From NCBI GenBank assembly GCA_039000515.1, contig JBCFYV010000100.1, positions 48,447,048 through 48,511,047 on the forward strand: 64,000 nt of DNA, in the 5' to 3' direction. The position numbers and the translations under genes are program-made. Shown piece after piece: positions 1 through 10,949 of the stretch. The DNA comes from Timema cristinae (lineage: Eukaryota > Arthropoda > Insecta > Phasmatodea > Timematidae). The notes beneath the pieces were generated by a model. That model had not been told where the DNA came from. It did no database searches and saw only the letters and a list, made by a program, of their open reading frames with translations. Numbering within the stretch: the first letter of the stretch is position 1; every line of letters begins with the position of its first letter.

Positions 1-312
1 ACACTAGCGCAATTAATTAGTACATAACCCGCCTCGGTGGCGTAGTTGGCTAACGCGCTTGTCATGTTTAGCTCGACTGCTGAGTACGGGGAGATCGAGG
101 TTCGAATCTCGGTCGGGTGAACTGGGGGTGGTTTTTTCCTAAATGTTTTTTCACTCTCCCTCCACTCAAATGCGGGTTCACTTCCTCTAATTCAACTTTC
201 CCAATTCCTAATCCATTAGCGTAATTAGTACTTAAAGCGTATAACCCGAACGGGTAGTAAGACGCGGTGCTAATATTATATTAATTAGTACATAGGTGTT
301 ATACCCGAACAC
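1..312 (+). mobile_element. Older SC-type SINE 3' end, split by an SA insertion
   Basis: Bases 1-26 and 295-312 are two parts of one degraded SINE 3' region (tagcgcaattaattagtacata, then ggtgttatacccgaac). A younger SINE sits between them, with the target attaattagtacata present at 12-26 and again at 280-294. The element's 5' part lies outside the window. Confidence 0.6.
28..279 (+). mobile_element. SA SINE, full length
   Basis: A tRNA-derived SINE with an A box (tggcgtagttgg) near the start, a B box (ggttcgaatct, 99-109), the SA/SC body and the shared 3' tail ending near 270 with a short A/T tail. A 15-base perfect target duplication (12-26, 280-294) brackets it, so the insertion is fairly recent. 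The head resembles elongator tRNA-Met at its 5' end, but the A-to-B spacing of about 61 bases is longer than in ordinary tRNAs. Confidence 0.9.
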
Positions 313-1799
313 CTAAAGTTTTTCTGAGGCATCCAGTTTTCATCAGAGCAGACTGTTCAAGAGGGTATTTCTCTCCTCTAAGCAATTTCCTATCTAATGA
401 TCCACGAGTGTGCTTAGTTATCTTCAGGCCTCGGAGAAATTCTCGCTTTCCAGCCCAATATCTCGACCTAGAGTACTCTCAAGAGAACAGTTAGCTTACA
501 TATAGATACATCTATTTATAAGATACAGCCGGGAATAGACTGTAGCCAATATAATAAACGACTGAGGGTGTCGCATGGGGAGACCAAGGAGTCGGTCTCT
601 TCCTGTCTGGTTCACCTGGTGACAAGAATATCAGAGATAAAATCCAGCTTGGGATGACTGGGGTATTTTATTTCTTGTCTACACTCGGAACATAAACGGG
701 TAAAAAAACAACAACCATAACGTCAGATCTCAATAGAACCATACCGACCTATGCAGCTGCCGCCTGTTGGTGAAGATAGTTCAAAATATTTCAGATAGTG
801 TGTTCCTGTGGTCAGTACAATGAACCCTCTTTCTCGCTAATGTCAGTTTGTCTCTTCCAGAACAACTGCATATCTAATAAATGCTTTTTTTGTATTTGGG
901 CAAAATGTTTTGTAAAAATGAAAGTATGTATTGTGAAATCGACAGACGAGTGAATGCATCTAGGAGAGTATATTCCGTTCACGATAGGTTTTTACCTGGA
1001 TGACAGTTCGAAAATCATATGTTTAGGTTTTGGGTTGCCAACACTTGTAAAAGATCACAGTTTTGTTATAAATGTAAAGATATTTAATTACCTGTTATAT
1101 ATTACATTTAAAATAATGTAACTTAAGTTTTCACATACTATTTCATTTTTTTAAATTTCTTTTTATCCAATTCGAAACAATATTTTAAACATAATTAAAA
1201 GTACTTATTTTTCGTTTTGGAACGTTACTGATTTTGTGTAATATAGTGCACACATCAATATATTTTAATACACGCATCGTATTTACTTGGAAAAGAGAAA
1301 ATTGTTGTCATTTTTTTACATATAATAAAGATTTTATGATTATTTTATCATATTTTGAAATATTTAACTGAATAAAATATTTTCATCAACTGCGTGTCTG
1401 CATCATTGTAAAAAACTTCTTTACCGTTATGTTCAATCATATAGTTTAAATTCATCAGTCACCATTTTAAAGCTATGTTCATTAGAAGTTTTTGTGAAAG
1501 TGGTGTTAATATTTTTTTTAAGGGAATAAAACTATAAATAAACTTTGTGTCCAACCACAAATAAATATATAAATAATATTGGCCTAAATTACTTTGGTTA
1601 ACTATCACTTTAATATATTACCATCTGTTTTCATTACAGTCATCCAAAGTGATAGATGTCAGCTGTTGGCGTAGGATATATTAGGGATTACTTCTAGTAA
1701 CATTTCGAGCTGTCATACAGGTAAACTTAGCTCATGAATGACTTATTAAGACAAGTGCAAAGAATGAAGTTGTATTGAAAGACGATGGCGGAATATAAA
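313..1799. other. No gene seen; unique sequence, AT-rich from about 880
   Basis: Bases 313-880 are of mixed composition and match nothing else in the window that I can see. Bases 880-1790 are strongly AT-rich with many A and T runs. All frames are closed by frequent stops. Confidence 0.5.
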
Positions 1800-2110
1800 A
1801 GTGTGTCAACGCCAACATGGTTTTATAGATGTGAAGCGTAGGTTTGTCAAGATAAATACAAGATGAGGATGAATGTGGATCGAGTGAGGAAGAAAATATA
1901 TGAAGGTAGAATGTTGGTTCAAAGGAAGTGTAGTCCATGTATGACGTAGCTAAATATTGTAGACGATGTTTTGAATAAAAGAAACATTAAGAGTTTTAAG
2001 AATAAACGAGCATAATATATGACTAGGTGTATGCATGGTGTTGAAGAGAGGGAATTATGAATGGATAGGGAGGCTCGAGAGAGTTAGTGAGGATGGATCA
2101 AGTACGTAGT
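1800..2110 (+). pseudogene. Degraded non-LTR retrotransposon reverse-transcriptase C-terminal fragment
   Basis: Read from 1803, the plus strand gives TPTWFYRCEA, a stop, then KMRMNVDRVRK. This follows the pattern of the C-terminal part of many insect LINE proteins (P-T-x-x-Y-x-C-E-x-W, then M-R-x-x, then D-R-V-R). The stop falls where W is expected (TAG for TGG). Further weak similarity continues to about 2110. There are several stops and frameshifts, so it is a dead fragment. The assignment is by pattern memory; a translated search would settle it. Confidence 0.45.
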
Positions 2111-2572
2111 TGCTGTTTTTGGAGCTGTGTGTACACTTTCTTGCCTGCACAGTAAAGGAACGGCGTTATTAGGTATGTATATACTTATTTATTCAAGAAC
2201 ATTCTCATTTGTCCTCACAATACTGAATCAACCCGTACCAGACTTTATTTCCTCACTCACAGAAATCTGGAAGTTCCAAGGATTTGACCAGGAACTTCTT
2301 TGTTTGTAGACGGGAACTCTGACATCTATATCACAGAGGTGGTTAGAAACTGGTAAGCATTTCTCTAAAATGCTACCTTAATTCTTACATGTCCCGCATT
2401 AGGGTTAAAATGCAGATAAACTTGATGGGTGGTAAGACTTGGATTATTAAATAAACCCACTCTAAAAAATCCTTTTGCAAGTGCACGTTTGATTATACAA
2501 TCCAATTTCCATTGGAAGGACCATTTAGAAAGAAAACAACTTTGGTCTTGGTAACACTTTGTATTATGATTT
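2111..2572. other. No gene seen; unique AT-rich sequence
   Basis: No repeat family of this window and no frame longer than 60 codons with coding character. A 60-codon plus frame at 2127-2309 has no recognisable motif. Confidence 0.4.
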
Positions 2573-2787
2573 AGGCTATACGCCTAAGTACCAACCACGC
2601 TATTGTATTAGAGATGAATGAAGGTTGAATTTAGAGGAAATATACCCGAGTTTGAATGGATAGAGATGGAAAACCATTTAGGAAAAACCATCTTCACCCG
2701 ATCGGGATTCAAACCCAATCTCCGTCATCTGCAGTCTAGTTTCTTACAAGAATAACCCCTTACACTATGTGGACACCAAAATGGGTG
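2573..2787 (-). mobile_element. SC SINE, degraded, minus strand
   Basis: Reads as the reverse complement of SC: tail remnant (ggctatacgcctaagtac), body (ggttgaatttagaggaa, ggaaaaccatttaggaaa), B box complement (gggattcaaacccaatc) and head complement ending at atgggt. The terminal tail stem is lost. Many substitutions indicate an old copy. Confidence 0.75.
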
Positions 2788-2921
2788 TTAACAGTTATGA
2801 CATATTAATTAATTTTCATATTTATGAATGGTTCTTTATCAAAATTGATAGGGACAGGTAACATCACTTACGTGTAAAATAGGCTTCTATGTTGATTATT
2901 TTAGTTTCTATTTTTTTTCCA

Positions 2922-3229
2922 GTTGACCTTGGTGGTCTTGAAGTAAAGTGCTTGCCTCAGAACCCGATGTTCATAAGTTCAAACCCTGCCGGGGTCGATG
3001 AATATTTTTTGAGCGATAAAATTCCATAGCGCAACTTCCTAATAAGGGAAGTAAAGCCGTCAGTCCCCATGTATATTGTGGTGTGTAAAAGAACCCTGTA
3101 ATATTTGTGAAAATACTTTTCCTGGCAAGATTGGTAGGCTATTTTTCTTATAGCTAATAGAAATTATCGATCGCTGATTTAATCGGTAGGTTCAGAAAGT
3201 GTAAGTTAAATACCGCAAATAAATAAAAT
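2922..3229 (+). mobile_element. SD SINE, near full length
   Basis: Head gttgaccttggtggtcttg has an A-box-like motif, followed by a B box (agttcaaaccctgcc) at tRNA class I spacing. gacc near the start and ggtc after the B box could pair as an acceptor stem. The body holds acaacttcctaataaggga and ttcctggcaagattgg, and the 3' end is ttcagaaagtgtaagttaaata. Three other copies lie at 14762, 24071 and 55758. Confidence 0.8.
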
Positions 3230-3307
3230 ATATATATATAGTTAGCAGAAAAGTTTATTCTTAAGTAAATCAGACGATACCTGTACGGATAATAATACCC
3301 ATTGACA

Positions 3308-3557
3308 GCCCCTTCGGTGGCTACGTGGTCTAAGGCGCTATTCTAGCAGTAAACTAGACTGTCGATGGTGGGGAAATCAAAGGTTCGAAACTAGGTCAGG
3401 TGCACTGAGGGTGTTTTATTCCATAGCGGGTTTTCCCCTTTATATCCAAGTAAATGTGGGTAAATTTCCTATAAATATAACTTTCCTCATCCCTAAAACC
3501 ATAAGAGTAATTTGTACCTAAGTGCATAGCCCGAACTGTTATGTAAACGCGGTACCA
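3308..3557 (+). mobile_element. SC SINE, near full length
   Basis: Head ccttcggtggctacgtggtc, B box (aggttcgaaactaggtc), the cactgagggtg junction, body and a degraded shared tail (catagcccgaactgttatgtaaacgcggta). The head-to-B-box distance fits a tRNA with a long variable arm (Leu/Ser class). Confidence 0.8.
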
Positions 3558-3692
3558 ATCCATTTTAGTGAAGGGGAGAAACGCGTAGGTACACTAACTA
3601 CATTTGCCCTGCAAGGGAAGTGGTCTTACCATGACTTGAATTCACCCTAGAACCTTGTTAGGTAATCTTGCTACCTTTCGGGGTGAACTAAG

Positions 3693-4431
3693 GTAGAGAT
3701 GTAGTATCGAGAGAAAAGTATCGATACTGTACTCATTTAAAGTATCGGAAGAAAAATATTGATATCGTACTAGTATCGAAAGAAAAGTATCGATACTGTA
3801 CTCATTTAAAGTATCGAAGAAAAGTATCGATACTGTACTTATTTAAAGTATCCAATTAAAATATTGATATGTATAATCGATAACAGTAAGTATAGGTATC
3901 GAAATTTTAATCCGGGATTTTTTTTATTAAGTACTATACTATAATTCAAACTTTTCCATGTAATAATAATAGTAGTAATCATAATAATTGTATTTTCATG
4001 TTTATTTAAACACTGAAAATTATAGTGATTTAATCATATTATAGTATGTATTTTAGGTCTATCGCGTCTATGATATGTGTAGGAACTTGAAAAGTATGAT
4101 AAATAGTATTTTATGATGGATATTCAAAAGGTTTTACCATACCAGCTTTCAAAAATCTATGAAAATGTATTTGACGGAAAGTTATTTAATAGCTAGATAT
4201 AATTAGTTATATATTTTTTCAATCTATTTTGTACCTTTCTTTAATCATAGCTTTAATCCACACATGAGTGAATATAGCAAAATAGTTGTTTTTTCAATAT
4301 CGATCCGATACCAGGGTGTGAGTACTAATATCGGTTAAAGTATCGGAAAAATGTATCTATTAAAAAATACTAGTATCTAAAGGAAAATATAGATATTACT
4401 AAAGTATCGATACTTTTTTTCACATCTCTAG
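3693..4431. mobile_element. hAT-like non-autonomous DNA element rich in ATCGATAC
   Basis: The ends are inverted: tagagatgtagtatcg on the left and cgatactttttttcacatctcta on the right. The six-base direct flank actaag (3687-3692, 4432-4437) is compatible with a decayed 8-base hAT target duplication. The left third has about three tandem units of agaaaagtatcgatactgta with a spacer (3709-3850), and gtatcg motifs recur near the right end. There is no transposase frame, so the element depends on another copy for movement. The hAT assignment rests on end style and duplication size only. Confidence 0.55.
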
Positions 4432-4526
4432 ACTAAGCTCTCTTAAAGTTGGATAAGTTTAAACATAACAGAGAGCAGCAAAGAGGATATATTTGATATA
4501 CAAACTTAATTTAAAAACTGGTTACC

Positions 4527-4995
4527 GTGGTTTTTTTTTTTTTACTTTATAAAGAAAATCTCTCTTTGCTCGCTGTGGGCTCCGCCCCCAAACTCCCCGG
4601 TGAGTATAAACTAAGAAATTCCAGCGTTGTTTTGAACGTTGATTTATTTTTACAATTTTATGATTCTAGATTTAAGTGTGTCAGAAAATTAAAAAATGTG
4701 TGGAAAATGCGCAAAATTTACCAAAAATCTACCTCTGGTGCAATCCTTTTTTTTTTTTTTCATAGGTCCTACTGTTTAGCCACAAGAGGTCTCCAAAGAA
4801 AGGTCTGCACCTACTTTAAAGTTGCTCCACCATTTTGAATTTTTTTCGGGGGTTATTATTTTTTAAATTTTTGGAATTTTCCCGTCGGCTACAGGCTAGA
4901 AGCTATAAGTTTACCAAATTTCAAGTTTCTAGCTTATCTGTAAGTGGGTAAACATTGTCAGTGAGCGAGTCAGCCACGTGGCTTTATAGTATGGT
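4527..4995 (+). repeat. Possible 3' untranslated remnant of a LINE
   Basis: The segment 4870-4980 (aagtttaccaaatttcaagt, ctagcttatctg, gtgagcgagtcag) has the style of LINE 3' ends, where phrases such as ccaaatttcaag precede sagtcagtcag runs. A 103-codon plus frame at 4527-4838 is interrupted by T runs and resembles no protein I know. No second copy exists in the window, so repeat status is an inference. Confidence 0.3.
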
Positions 4996-5125
4996 GATGT
5001 TAGATAAAATATAGTATTCTCTGTTTAGCTGAATATAACCAGCTATAAACAAGTTTTTTTTACAAAAAAATAAGCATATATTTTACAATATTTAAATAGC
5101 AAAAGGTTTTACACACAATTCCCCC

Positions 5126-5483
5126 TTAAAGTGAGGATGTAGGAGACGCGAGAAAAGGGCAATGTTTTTGCATTTTTTTTATAGAAAAGCATTTTTTTGG
5201 TCAAAATCAAATATATATCCATCAAAATCAAGATTTTAATTTTCTTCACACGGTGATATCAACAGTTTTTGAATATCTGTCAAGAGTGTCCTGGAATTTA
5301 TTGACAAATCTATCTTCATTTAAAAAGTTTCTCCTCTAATGCCGCTATGCTCATGACAGATATTCAACAACTGTTGATATCACCAGGTGAAGAAAATTAA
5401 ACTCTATTTTTATACTGGAGCAATATTTTATTTACGTTGGCCCAAAAAAAAACAAAAAAAAAAACAATGCCCTTTTCTTGCGT
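5126..5483. mobile_element. Foldback element FB (copy 1, type 2)
   Basis: A long inverted repeat. The left arm begins ttaaagtgaggatgtagg and holds gagaaaagggcaatg; the right arm holds caatgcccttttcttgcg. The inner arms pair through gatatcaacagtttttgaat (5256 onward) against its complement near 5365. The left end shows TTAA; the outer right end has decayed. Non-coding. Confidence 0.65.
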
Positions 5484-6275
5484 TCATAAATTTCTAGATT
5501 TCTTTCAAGAGCAACCGAAGGAGGATTATAAGTGTGTTTTTATGTCATAAGGGTACCACCGACATTTGCAGGCGAATGGTTCAAATGACACACGTCATGG
5601 CTAGAATTTAGTGTTGTCACCTTTCTCAATCCACCCACAGACAAGGCCTCTAGACCCACCATCACCCTGTCTGTATTCCCTTGGCATAAAGTGTACAAAG
5701 GAAGGTAGAGTGATGATGGCATGGGTGATGGGGGGGGGGGGGGGAGAGTGAATAGCATCCCTCAACAAACGTACACGCAAACACGCACCACTACAAGGGT
5801 GAAGTTGACAGGCTTTCAACCTCTTTCCTCCCCTCCCCCATTTTCCATCCCCTCTAATGTCATGTGGTGACGTCACATGTCTACCCAACTGAGCCGCTGC
5901 TTTGGCTTCTAGCAACTTTTTTAAAAGTATAAACTTAAATTTGTTTTTATTTTAAATGTCAGGGTTAAATTTCATGCATGAAAAATCCATTTCTTTATTA
6001 GTGTTACTACCACAACTAGCATTCTCATTATAAACAACTGTAATTATTTCTGATGATATAGAAACATATATCGTGGCTACTTTAAGAATGTTTGTATAAT
6101 TTTGGAGGGGGTTGTTGTTTATTTAAACTATTTTTAAAAATCCCACTTTAAACATTTAAGCATAAATACTTCTAATAGTTTAATATAAATTAAGTGTACC
6201 CATATCAAAAAAAGAACATAAGTTTTATATAACACCATAAACCTAAATTTGTTTTTTAAATTTATGAAATGTCGA
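5484..6275. other. No gene seen; contains a 15-base G run
   Basis: Bases 5540-5915 are of mixed composition with a G tract at 5730-5744. Overlapping minus-strand frames of 72 and 104 codons span the tract and are proline/glycine-rich artefacts of it. Bases 5916-6275 are AT-rich and unremarkable. Confidence 0.4.
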
Positions 6276-6583
6276 TTGTTATTATTATTATTATTATAAT
6301 ATTAGCAACGCGTCTTACTACCCGTTCGGTTTGTACGCACTTACGCTAATGTGTAATGGATGGGTGATTGTGAGATGAAATGGAGGACCTACAGTTTAAC
6401 GTGGTATCCGAACCACGGTGGAGACCTGGCATTCCACACATTCACAAGTTGTGATTAATACATGTCTTGTCAGAGGGGAAGGAAGGGTTTGGCAATCAGA
6501 TAAATAATTGTCAGGACTGAGGATAGAACCCAGGATCCCTCGCACAAAAGTCCAACAACTTACCCCTAGACCACTAGGTCACC
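6276..6583 (-). mobile_element. SB SINE, full length, minus strand
   Basis: From the left it shows (TTA)n tail complement, the shared tail complement (cgcgtcttactacccgttcg), the body (tggaggacctacagtttaac, ccacggtggagacctgg), and the head complement with B box (aggatagaacccaggatcc) and A box (cccctagaccactaggtc). The head resembles tRNA-Glu. Confidence 0.9.
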
Positions 6584-6724
6584 GAAATATCGGTTAGTTT
6601 TATTTATTTTTAGTAATAATTTAAGCTTATTATAGATTATTATAATTAATGGGTTTATTTATTAATTAAGAATTTGATATGATATATTGGTTCTTTTTTT
6701 TATCATGCATAAAGCCTGAACACT

Positions 6725-7165
6725 GAACAGGTAGTATATGTACTAATTACACTAATGATTAGAGAGGAGTAAGGTTGAATTTAGAGGAAGTGTACGTGCA
6801 TTTACATGGAGGAAGATTGGCCAACCACCTTTATTTCAACCAACCTGCTGGCGGCCGGGGTTCAATCCTCGGTCCCGGCAAAGATTTATCTGATTACCAA
6901 ACCCTTCCTTCACCTCTGACAAGACATCTTGTGAATGTGGGGAATGCCAGGCCTCCACCGTGGTTCAGATTCCACGTTAAACTGTAGGTCCTCCATTTCA
7001 TCTCACAATCACCCTACCATTATACATTAGCGTAAGTGCGTATAACCCGAATGGGTAGTAAGACGCGGTGCCAATAATAATATAATAAAATAATAATAAT
7101 TCACCCAACCGAGTTTTGAACTCGGATATACCTATCATCGTCAGTCTAGTCTAAAATTAGAGTGT
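6725..7165 (-). mobile_element. SC SINE, minus strand, split by an SB insertion
   Basis: Left part 6725-6845 is the 3' half complement (gaacaggtag, ggttgaatttagaggaagtg). Right part 7100-7165 is the B box and head complement (ttcacccaaccgagttttga, gtcagtctagtct). The junction target ttcaaccaacc (6835-6845) reappears as ttcacccaacc (7100-7110). Confidence 0.75.
6846..7099 (+). mobile_element. SB SINE, 5' truncated, nested in SC
   Basis: Begins just before the B box (gccggggttcaatcc) and lacks the A box. The body, shared tail (gaatgggtagtaagacgcgg) and an AT-rich tail to 7099 are intact. The 11-base flanking duplication has one mismatch. Loss of the 5' end is what target-primed reverse transcription by a LINE often produces. 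Confidence 0.85.
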
Positions 7166-7293
7166 TATATTTGATAATATAATGTATATAAATATTCATT
7201 AAAACAATTTATATAGATCCCTTTAACCTAATTTTTCAAATTTAACGGAAAATTTGCTTTTATATAAAAAAGCATACGCCAAACCAGTTTTTA

Positions 7294-7537
7294 CCCGCTT
7301 CATTGGCCGAATGGTCTAAGGCGTAACACTCATGTTGAACTGGTTTAATGATGACTGGAATATCGGGGTTCTAATCCTGGTCGGCTCCATCAAGGGTGAT
7401 TTTTCTAAAATGTTTTACCACTTTCTTTCCACACAAATCAGGGTAAATTACACCTTAAATGATTCCTTCTTCATCCCTAACCCGTTTGATCAATTATAAT
7501 ATATGAGTATAACTTGAACAGGTAGTAAGAAGCGGTT
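7294..7537 (+). mobile_element. SC SINE with a clear Leu-like head
   Basis: The head cattggccgaatggtctaag is close to the D-arm of tRNA-Leu and tRNA-Ser. The B box is ggggttctaatcctgg. The body is diverged. The tail acttgaacaggt keeps the inner stem (ACTT with AGGT) although both sides differ from consensus. Confidence 0.75.
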
Positions 7538-7754
7538 AAAAAAATATATATAGTTACAATGTGAGAAAGAATCTGTTGTTTATTAACTTGTAATCAACAC
7601 CAGGTCCAATTTGATAGCATTTTAATACTATTAGGCTATCAAATTTAAAAAGCTGAGATTAATAAATATTTTTATTAAGCAATACACTGATTCTAGTTAT
7701 ACATTATTTATTGTTTGTATTAATTAATTCTCCTTATTAAGAAAACAAATTCTC

Positions 7755-8128
7755 TTAAGGTGCGGCAGAAGAGAGCGCGAGTAATTTTACCGTTTTTATA
7801 GCATTGCTTTTTTTTTTTGACAAAATAAATCAAATATTTCTTCAGTAGCAACATAGAGCTTAGTTTTATGCACATACTAATATCAAAAGATCTCTAATAT
7901 ATTTCAAGGGTGTCCTGAAATTTTTTCAAACATTTTAAATAAAGAGAAAAAGTGTTGACAACATTCCAGGACACCCTTGACAGATATTCAAGATCTGTTG
8001 ATATTAGTATGTGCAGAAAACTAAACTCTATGTTGCTAATGGAGAAATATTTGATTTATTTTGGCAAAAAAAGTTTTAGTTTTATAAAAACTGTGAAAAC
8101 ACTTGCGCTCCCTTCTGTCGCACCTTAA
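7755..8128. mobile_element. Foldback element FB (copy 2, type 1)
   Basis: Best-preserved FB copy. Terminal arms ggtgcggcagaagagagcgc and gcgctcccttctgtcgcacc are complementary apart from a few bases, and both ends carry TTAA (7755-7758, 8125-8128). Inner arms include taatatcaaaagatctctaa and gatctgttgatatta, and ggtgtcctg with caggacaccc. There is no open frame. The TTAA flank suggests a piggyBac-type target, but a TA target with AA as part of the end cannot be excluded. Confidence 0.75.
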
Positions 8129-9770
8129 AAATGTGTTTTTGTTGGGTTTTTTCAATTCCAAATTAAAACTACACTGAATATCTTAAAAATATGTTTCTTT
8201 ATAAGCTTTACAAATGTTAAGACAAGTGAATGCGTTAAAATAATATTTTATAAGTACCTAAAATAAGTAGTCTATTCTTTAAATTTTTTTATCATGTCAT
8301 GTTGTCATAACATACATAAAAAATATGTACCTTCTTTATAAAATATTCATAGGTACTTTACTTTTTCATATTTTGACTTTAAACTTATATTAAAAATAAA
8401 TTATTAATAGTAGGAGGAATCCTATAAATTACTAGCTGACGGATTTTTTTTTTTTCCTTTTATTAATATCAAACCTTTACCAAGTTGTCCCTCGGAGATG
8501 AATGGTCTCTCTACCTACCTTGGTTTCATCAAGGATGGAAGTTAAGGGACTGCGAAAGGAACAGCAACACTAAGAAATCGCGCCATAGAAACTCGGCTAG
8601 GTGGCGTCGCGGTGGGGAGGAAGGGAGGAAAAAAAGCGCGAAATGAAGAGAAGTAAGAAGAGTGGGGACAGGGTAAAAGAAGAGGGGGCAAGGAAGTCTA
8701 TGGGATTCAACAGCACAACTGTGTGTGTGTGTGTGTGTGCATTAAATTTTCAAAAGAGCTCGAGGGGGAGTGATGTGAAATAGGAAATTATGTATTTCAG
8801 AAGTTAACGGTGGATGGGGATGATGATGATTATGAAGGAGACGTTAGTATACGCAAATGATGAAAACTAGAAGACTTAATACGGTTGGATGAGGAAAGGA
8901 GGAATCTAAGGGCGTATAATAATAAACACAGGGAAAAATATAAGGGGAGAGAGGTTTTTCTGATGGGGGAGTGTTTGAAGGGGTTGAATAGAAGTAATCC
9001 CTCTTGGATTGGGAAGTAGACTTAAGAGAAGAGTGGCAAGTAAAGTTAGATTGGTGCAAGTGGAGAAGGGGAAGTTGAGGGTGGTGAGGAAGGATACAGA
9101 AAGTCTTACCGGTGAGTAAAACTATAGAAATATTAAGATACATCTTCCCCCCCCCCTCCCCACTCTCTTTTGTTAGGTAAGAAACAAAATTCTACTTTGA
9201 ACTACTTATTTAAAACAGGGGAAATATGACAGCTTCACAAGCAAAAATAAAGCCACCAATAGAAGAGTTTGTTTAAATTGAGAAATTTGACTTGTTTTCA
9301 ATACTTTTTTTTAAAAATAAATTAATAAAACTGTGTTGTGGTTTTTTCTGACGGATTTAGCCACTATTTTGGGCTACCCGTATTACTGTGTAGTCAAATG
9401 AAAATGTGGTGGAATTAAAAAGTATTTTAAATTATTATACTTAAAGTTCAATACAAACATTTTCCAGTATAAATATTTTTAAAATGGCGCTGAAAAATAT
9501 ATAAGTAAATTATTTTTACTGCCCTGACATTAATATTTCAATACGTTAGGCCTTTTAGGTAAAATTTTGTGTAAAAGGTAAAAAAATATATCCAACTCTT
9601 CAAAAATCATATTTTAAAAAAAGAACATTTTATTTAAGTTTTCCTCAATTTGACAAATTAGTTTAACAGTATTATAAATGGATTAAGCCAATTGAATGAG
9701 AATGAGGTGGATTGGAAAAGAGAACCCAATGATTTTTGAAAATATGCACACAAAGAAAGTGGAAAAAAAA
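8129..9770. other. No gene established; (GT)9, C tract and a purine-rich stretch
   Basis: 8129-8450 is AT-rich. 8470-9120 is purine-rich on the plus strand and holds (GT)9 at 8721-8739. An open stretch of about 42 codons runs to 9111 and meets a donor-like cggtgagtaa, but no acceptor or known motif supports an exon. A 10-base C run lies at 9147-9156. The rest, to 9770, is AT-rich. Confidence 0.35.
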
Positions 9771-10136
9771 TAATCCCCGTCTAGCATAGAAATTAATGTT
9801 AATACCACCACGGATGCTTTATTAATAGCAAATGAGTTTGGGACCTACTTTCAATACATTTATAGATCCTCTTTACAGGTTAGGCTTTGTTCTTCTATTG
9901 AAATCATTCCATCCTTGTATCCTTGCCACATTTTATCACGGGATGTGTCTAATTCTATTAAAAAATTGAGTTCATCAAGATGTTCTGGCTCGATTGAATT
10001 CCAAACCTTATTGTCCAAAGGCTGTGGTAAGATTCTCAGTCCTATGCTAGCTTATATTTTCAATTTTATCCTTTCAAGTGAAACTTTTCTTCTATTTTGG
10101 AAACCCTTGGAAACAGAATGGTGTTACTACTATTTA
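9771..10136 (+). pseudogene. LINE reverse transcriptase, N-terminal part of RT domain (open 121 codons)
   Basis: An uninterrupted plus-strand frame opens after the taa at 9768-9770 and runs to about 10139. It reads DALLIANEFGTYF, then SNSIKKLSSSRCSGSIEFQ, then LLSKGCGKILSPMLAYIFNF and ETFLLFWK. This matches the conserved run just before RT motif 1 of jockey/CR1-like LINEs (I-A-N-x-F-x-x-Y-F, K-S-x-K-S-P-G-x-D-x-I-x, L-S-P-x-L-x-x-I-F-N, F-P-x-x-W-K). The D of the usual P-G-x-D is lost. The same protein resumes near 10950 after the Rep1 insertion. Confidence 0.75.
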
Positions 10137-10910
10137 TAAATAAATGGTACGGTGCATCATACAGACTTTCTTTATCTTTAATCTTAAAATAGTAACATTT
10201 GTGAAACGAAGTAATACACACAGTTACAGTAACACTCCACCAAAGAGAATACATTAAATAGTATACACTTACAAAAAGATTGAGAAATAAGAAGAATTTC
10301 TGTCCACCAAAGAGCATAAAAATCAATTTAATATTTCTAATTACCCCATAAAAATATATATGGTTGCTTATAGCTAAGAAATTATTTGTTTTATAAAAAT
10401 TATTCCAGACTAACTCTTTTTTTTTAATCTCAACAGTATTACAGCTTTACAATGATAGATTATTTCGTATCTCAAATAGTTGCGGAGTTATAATAAAAAA
10501 TTGGAAATGTCTGCTAATGCACCCTTAGTCATTTTCAAGAAAAATTAAAATTGTCATTTTGTTTGTAAAGTTATGTTTCTAAATACCAAATTTAATTAAA
10601 ATAGTTAGAGCAGACTTTGAGAAAATAAATTTTATCTCTTTTTAACCTAACTACACTTAATTTTAGGGTTAGATATTTAATACCAAATATCCTTCTGGGG
10701 GGAACTAACTAAAATCCTTGATACAAAGCTTAAGCCTGATCGATAAAATGTTTTTGGCTCTAGGCCAACAAATGGACAGAGTTGGACAGGTGGCTTTGCA
10801 AAAACCTCTATGTTTCAGGGGGTAATGAAACATAGACATTTATCAAAATCTTAAGTTCAATTTTTTGACGATCACAATCATTTATCTTCGAAGTGTCAGA
10901 GAAAGTAAAA
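10137..10910 (+). repeat. Rep1 dispersed repeat, copy 1, inserted in the LINE
   Basis: Begins aataaatggtacggtgcatc and continues through actttctttatctttaatct, atttcgtatctcaaatagtt, gcttaagcctgatcgataaa, ggctctaggcca and atgaaacatagacatttatc to cgatcacaatcatttatctt. Related copies lie at 48487 (+) and 58650 (-), with fragments near 31036 and 36500. No open frame and no clear terminal repeats; the family is unidentified. It separates two parts of one reverse transcriptase. Confidence 0.65.
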
Positions 10911-10949
10911 TGAGACCAAAATAAGTATATTGTAACACTCCCTTTTTTA

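Noticed and set aside
28..110. Genuine tRNA genes
   Set aside because: A and B boxes are present in SINE heads, but A-to-B spacing in SA/SC is too long, cloverleaf pairing is incomplete and every instance continues into a SINE body.
8985..9125. Exon ending at the donor-like cggtgagtaa
   Set aside because: About 42 open codons of basic, low-complexity sequence with no acceptor and no motif; a donor match alone is common by chance.
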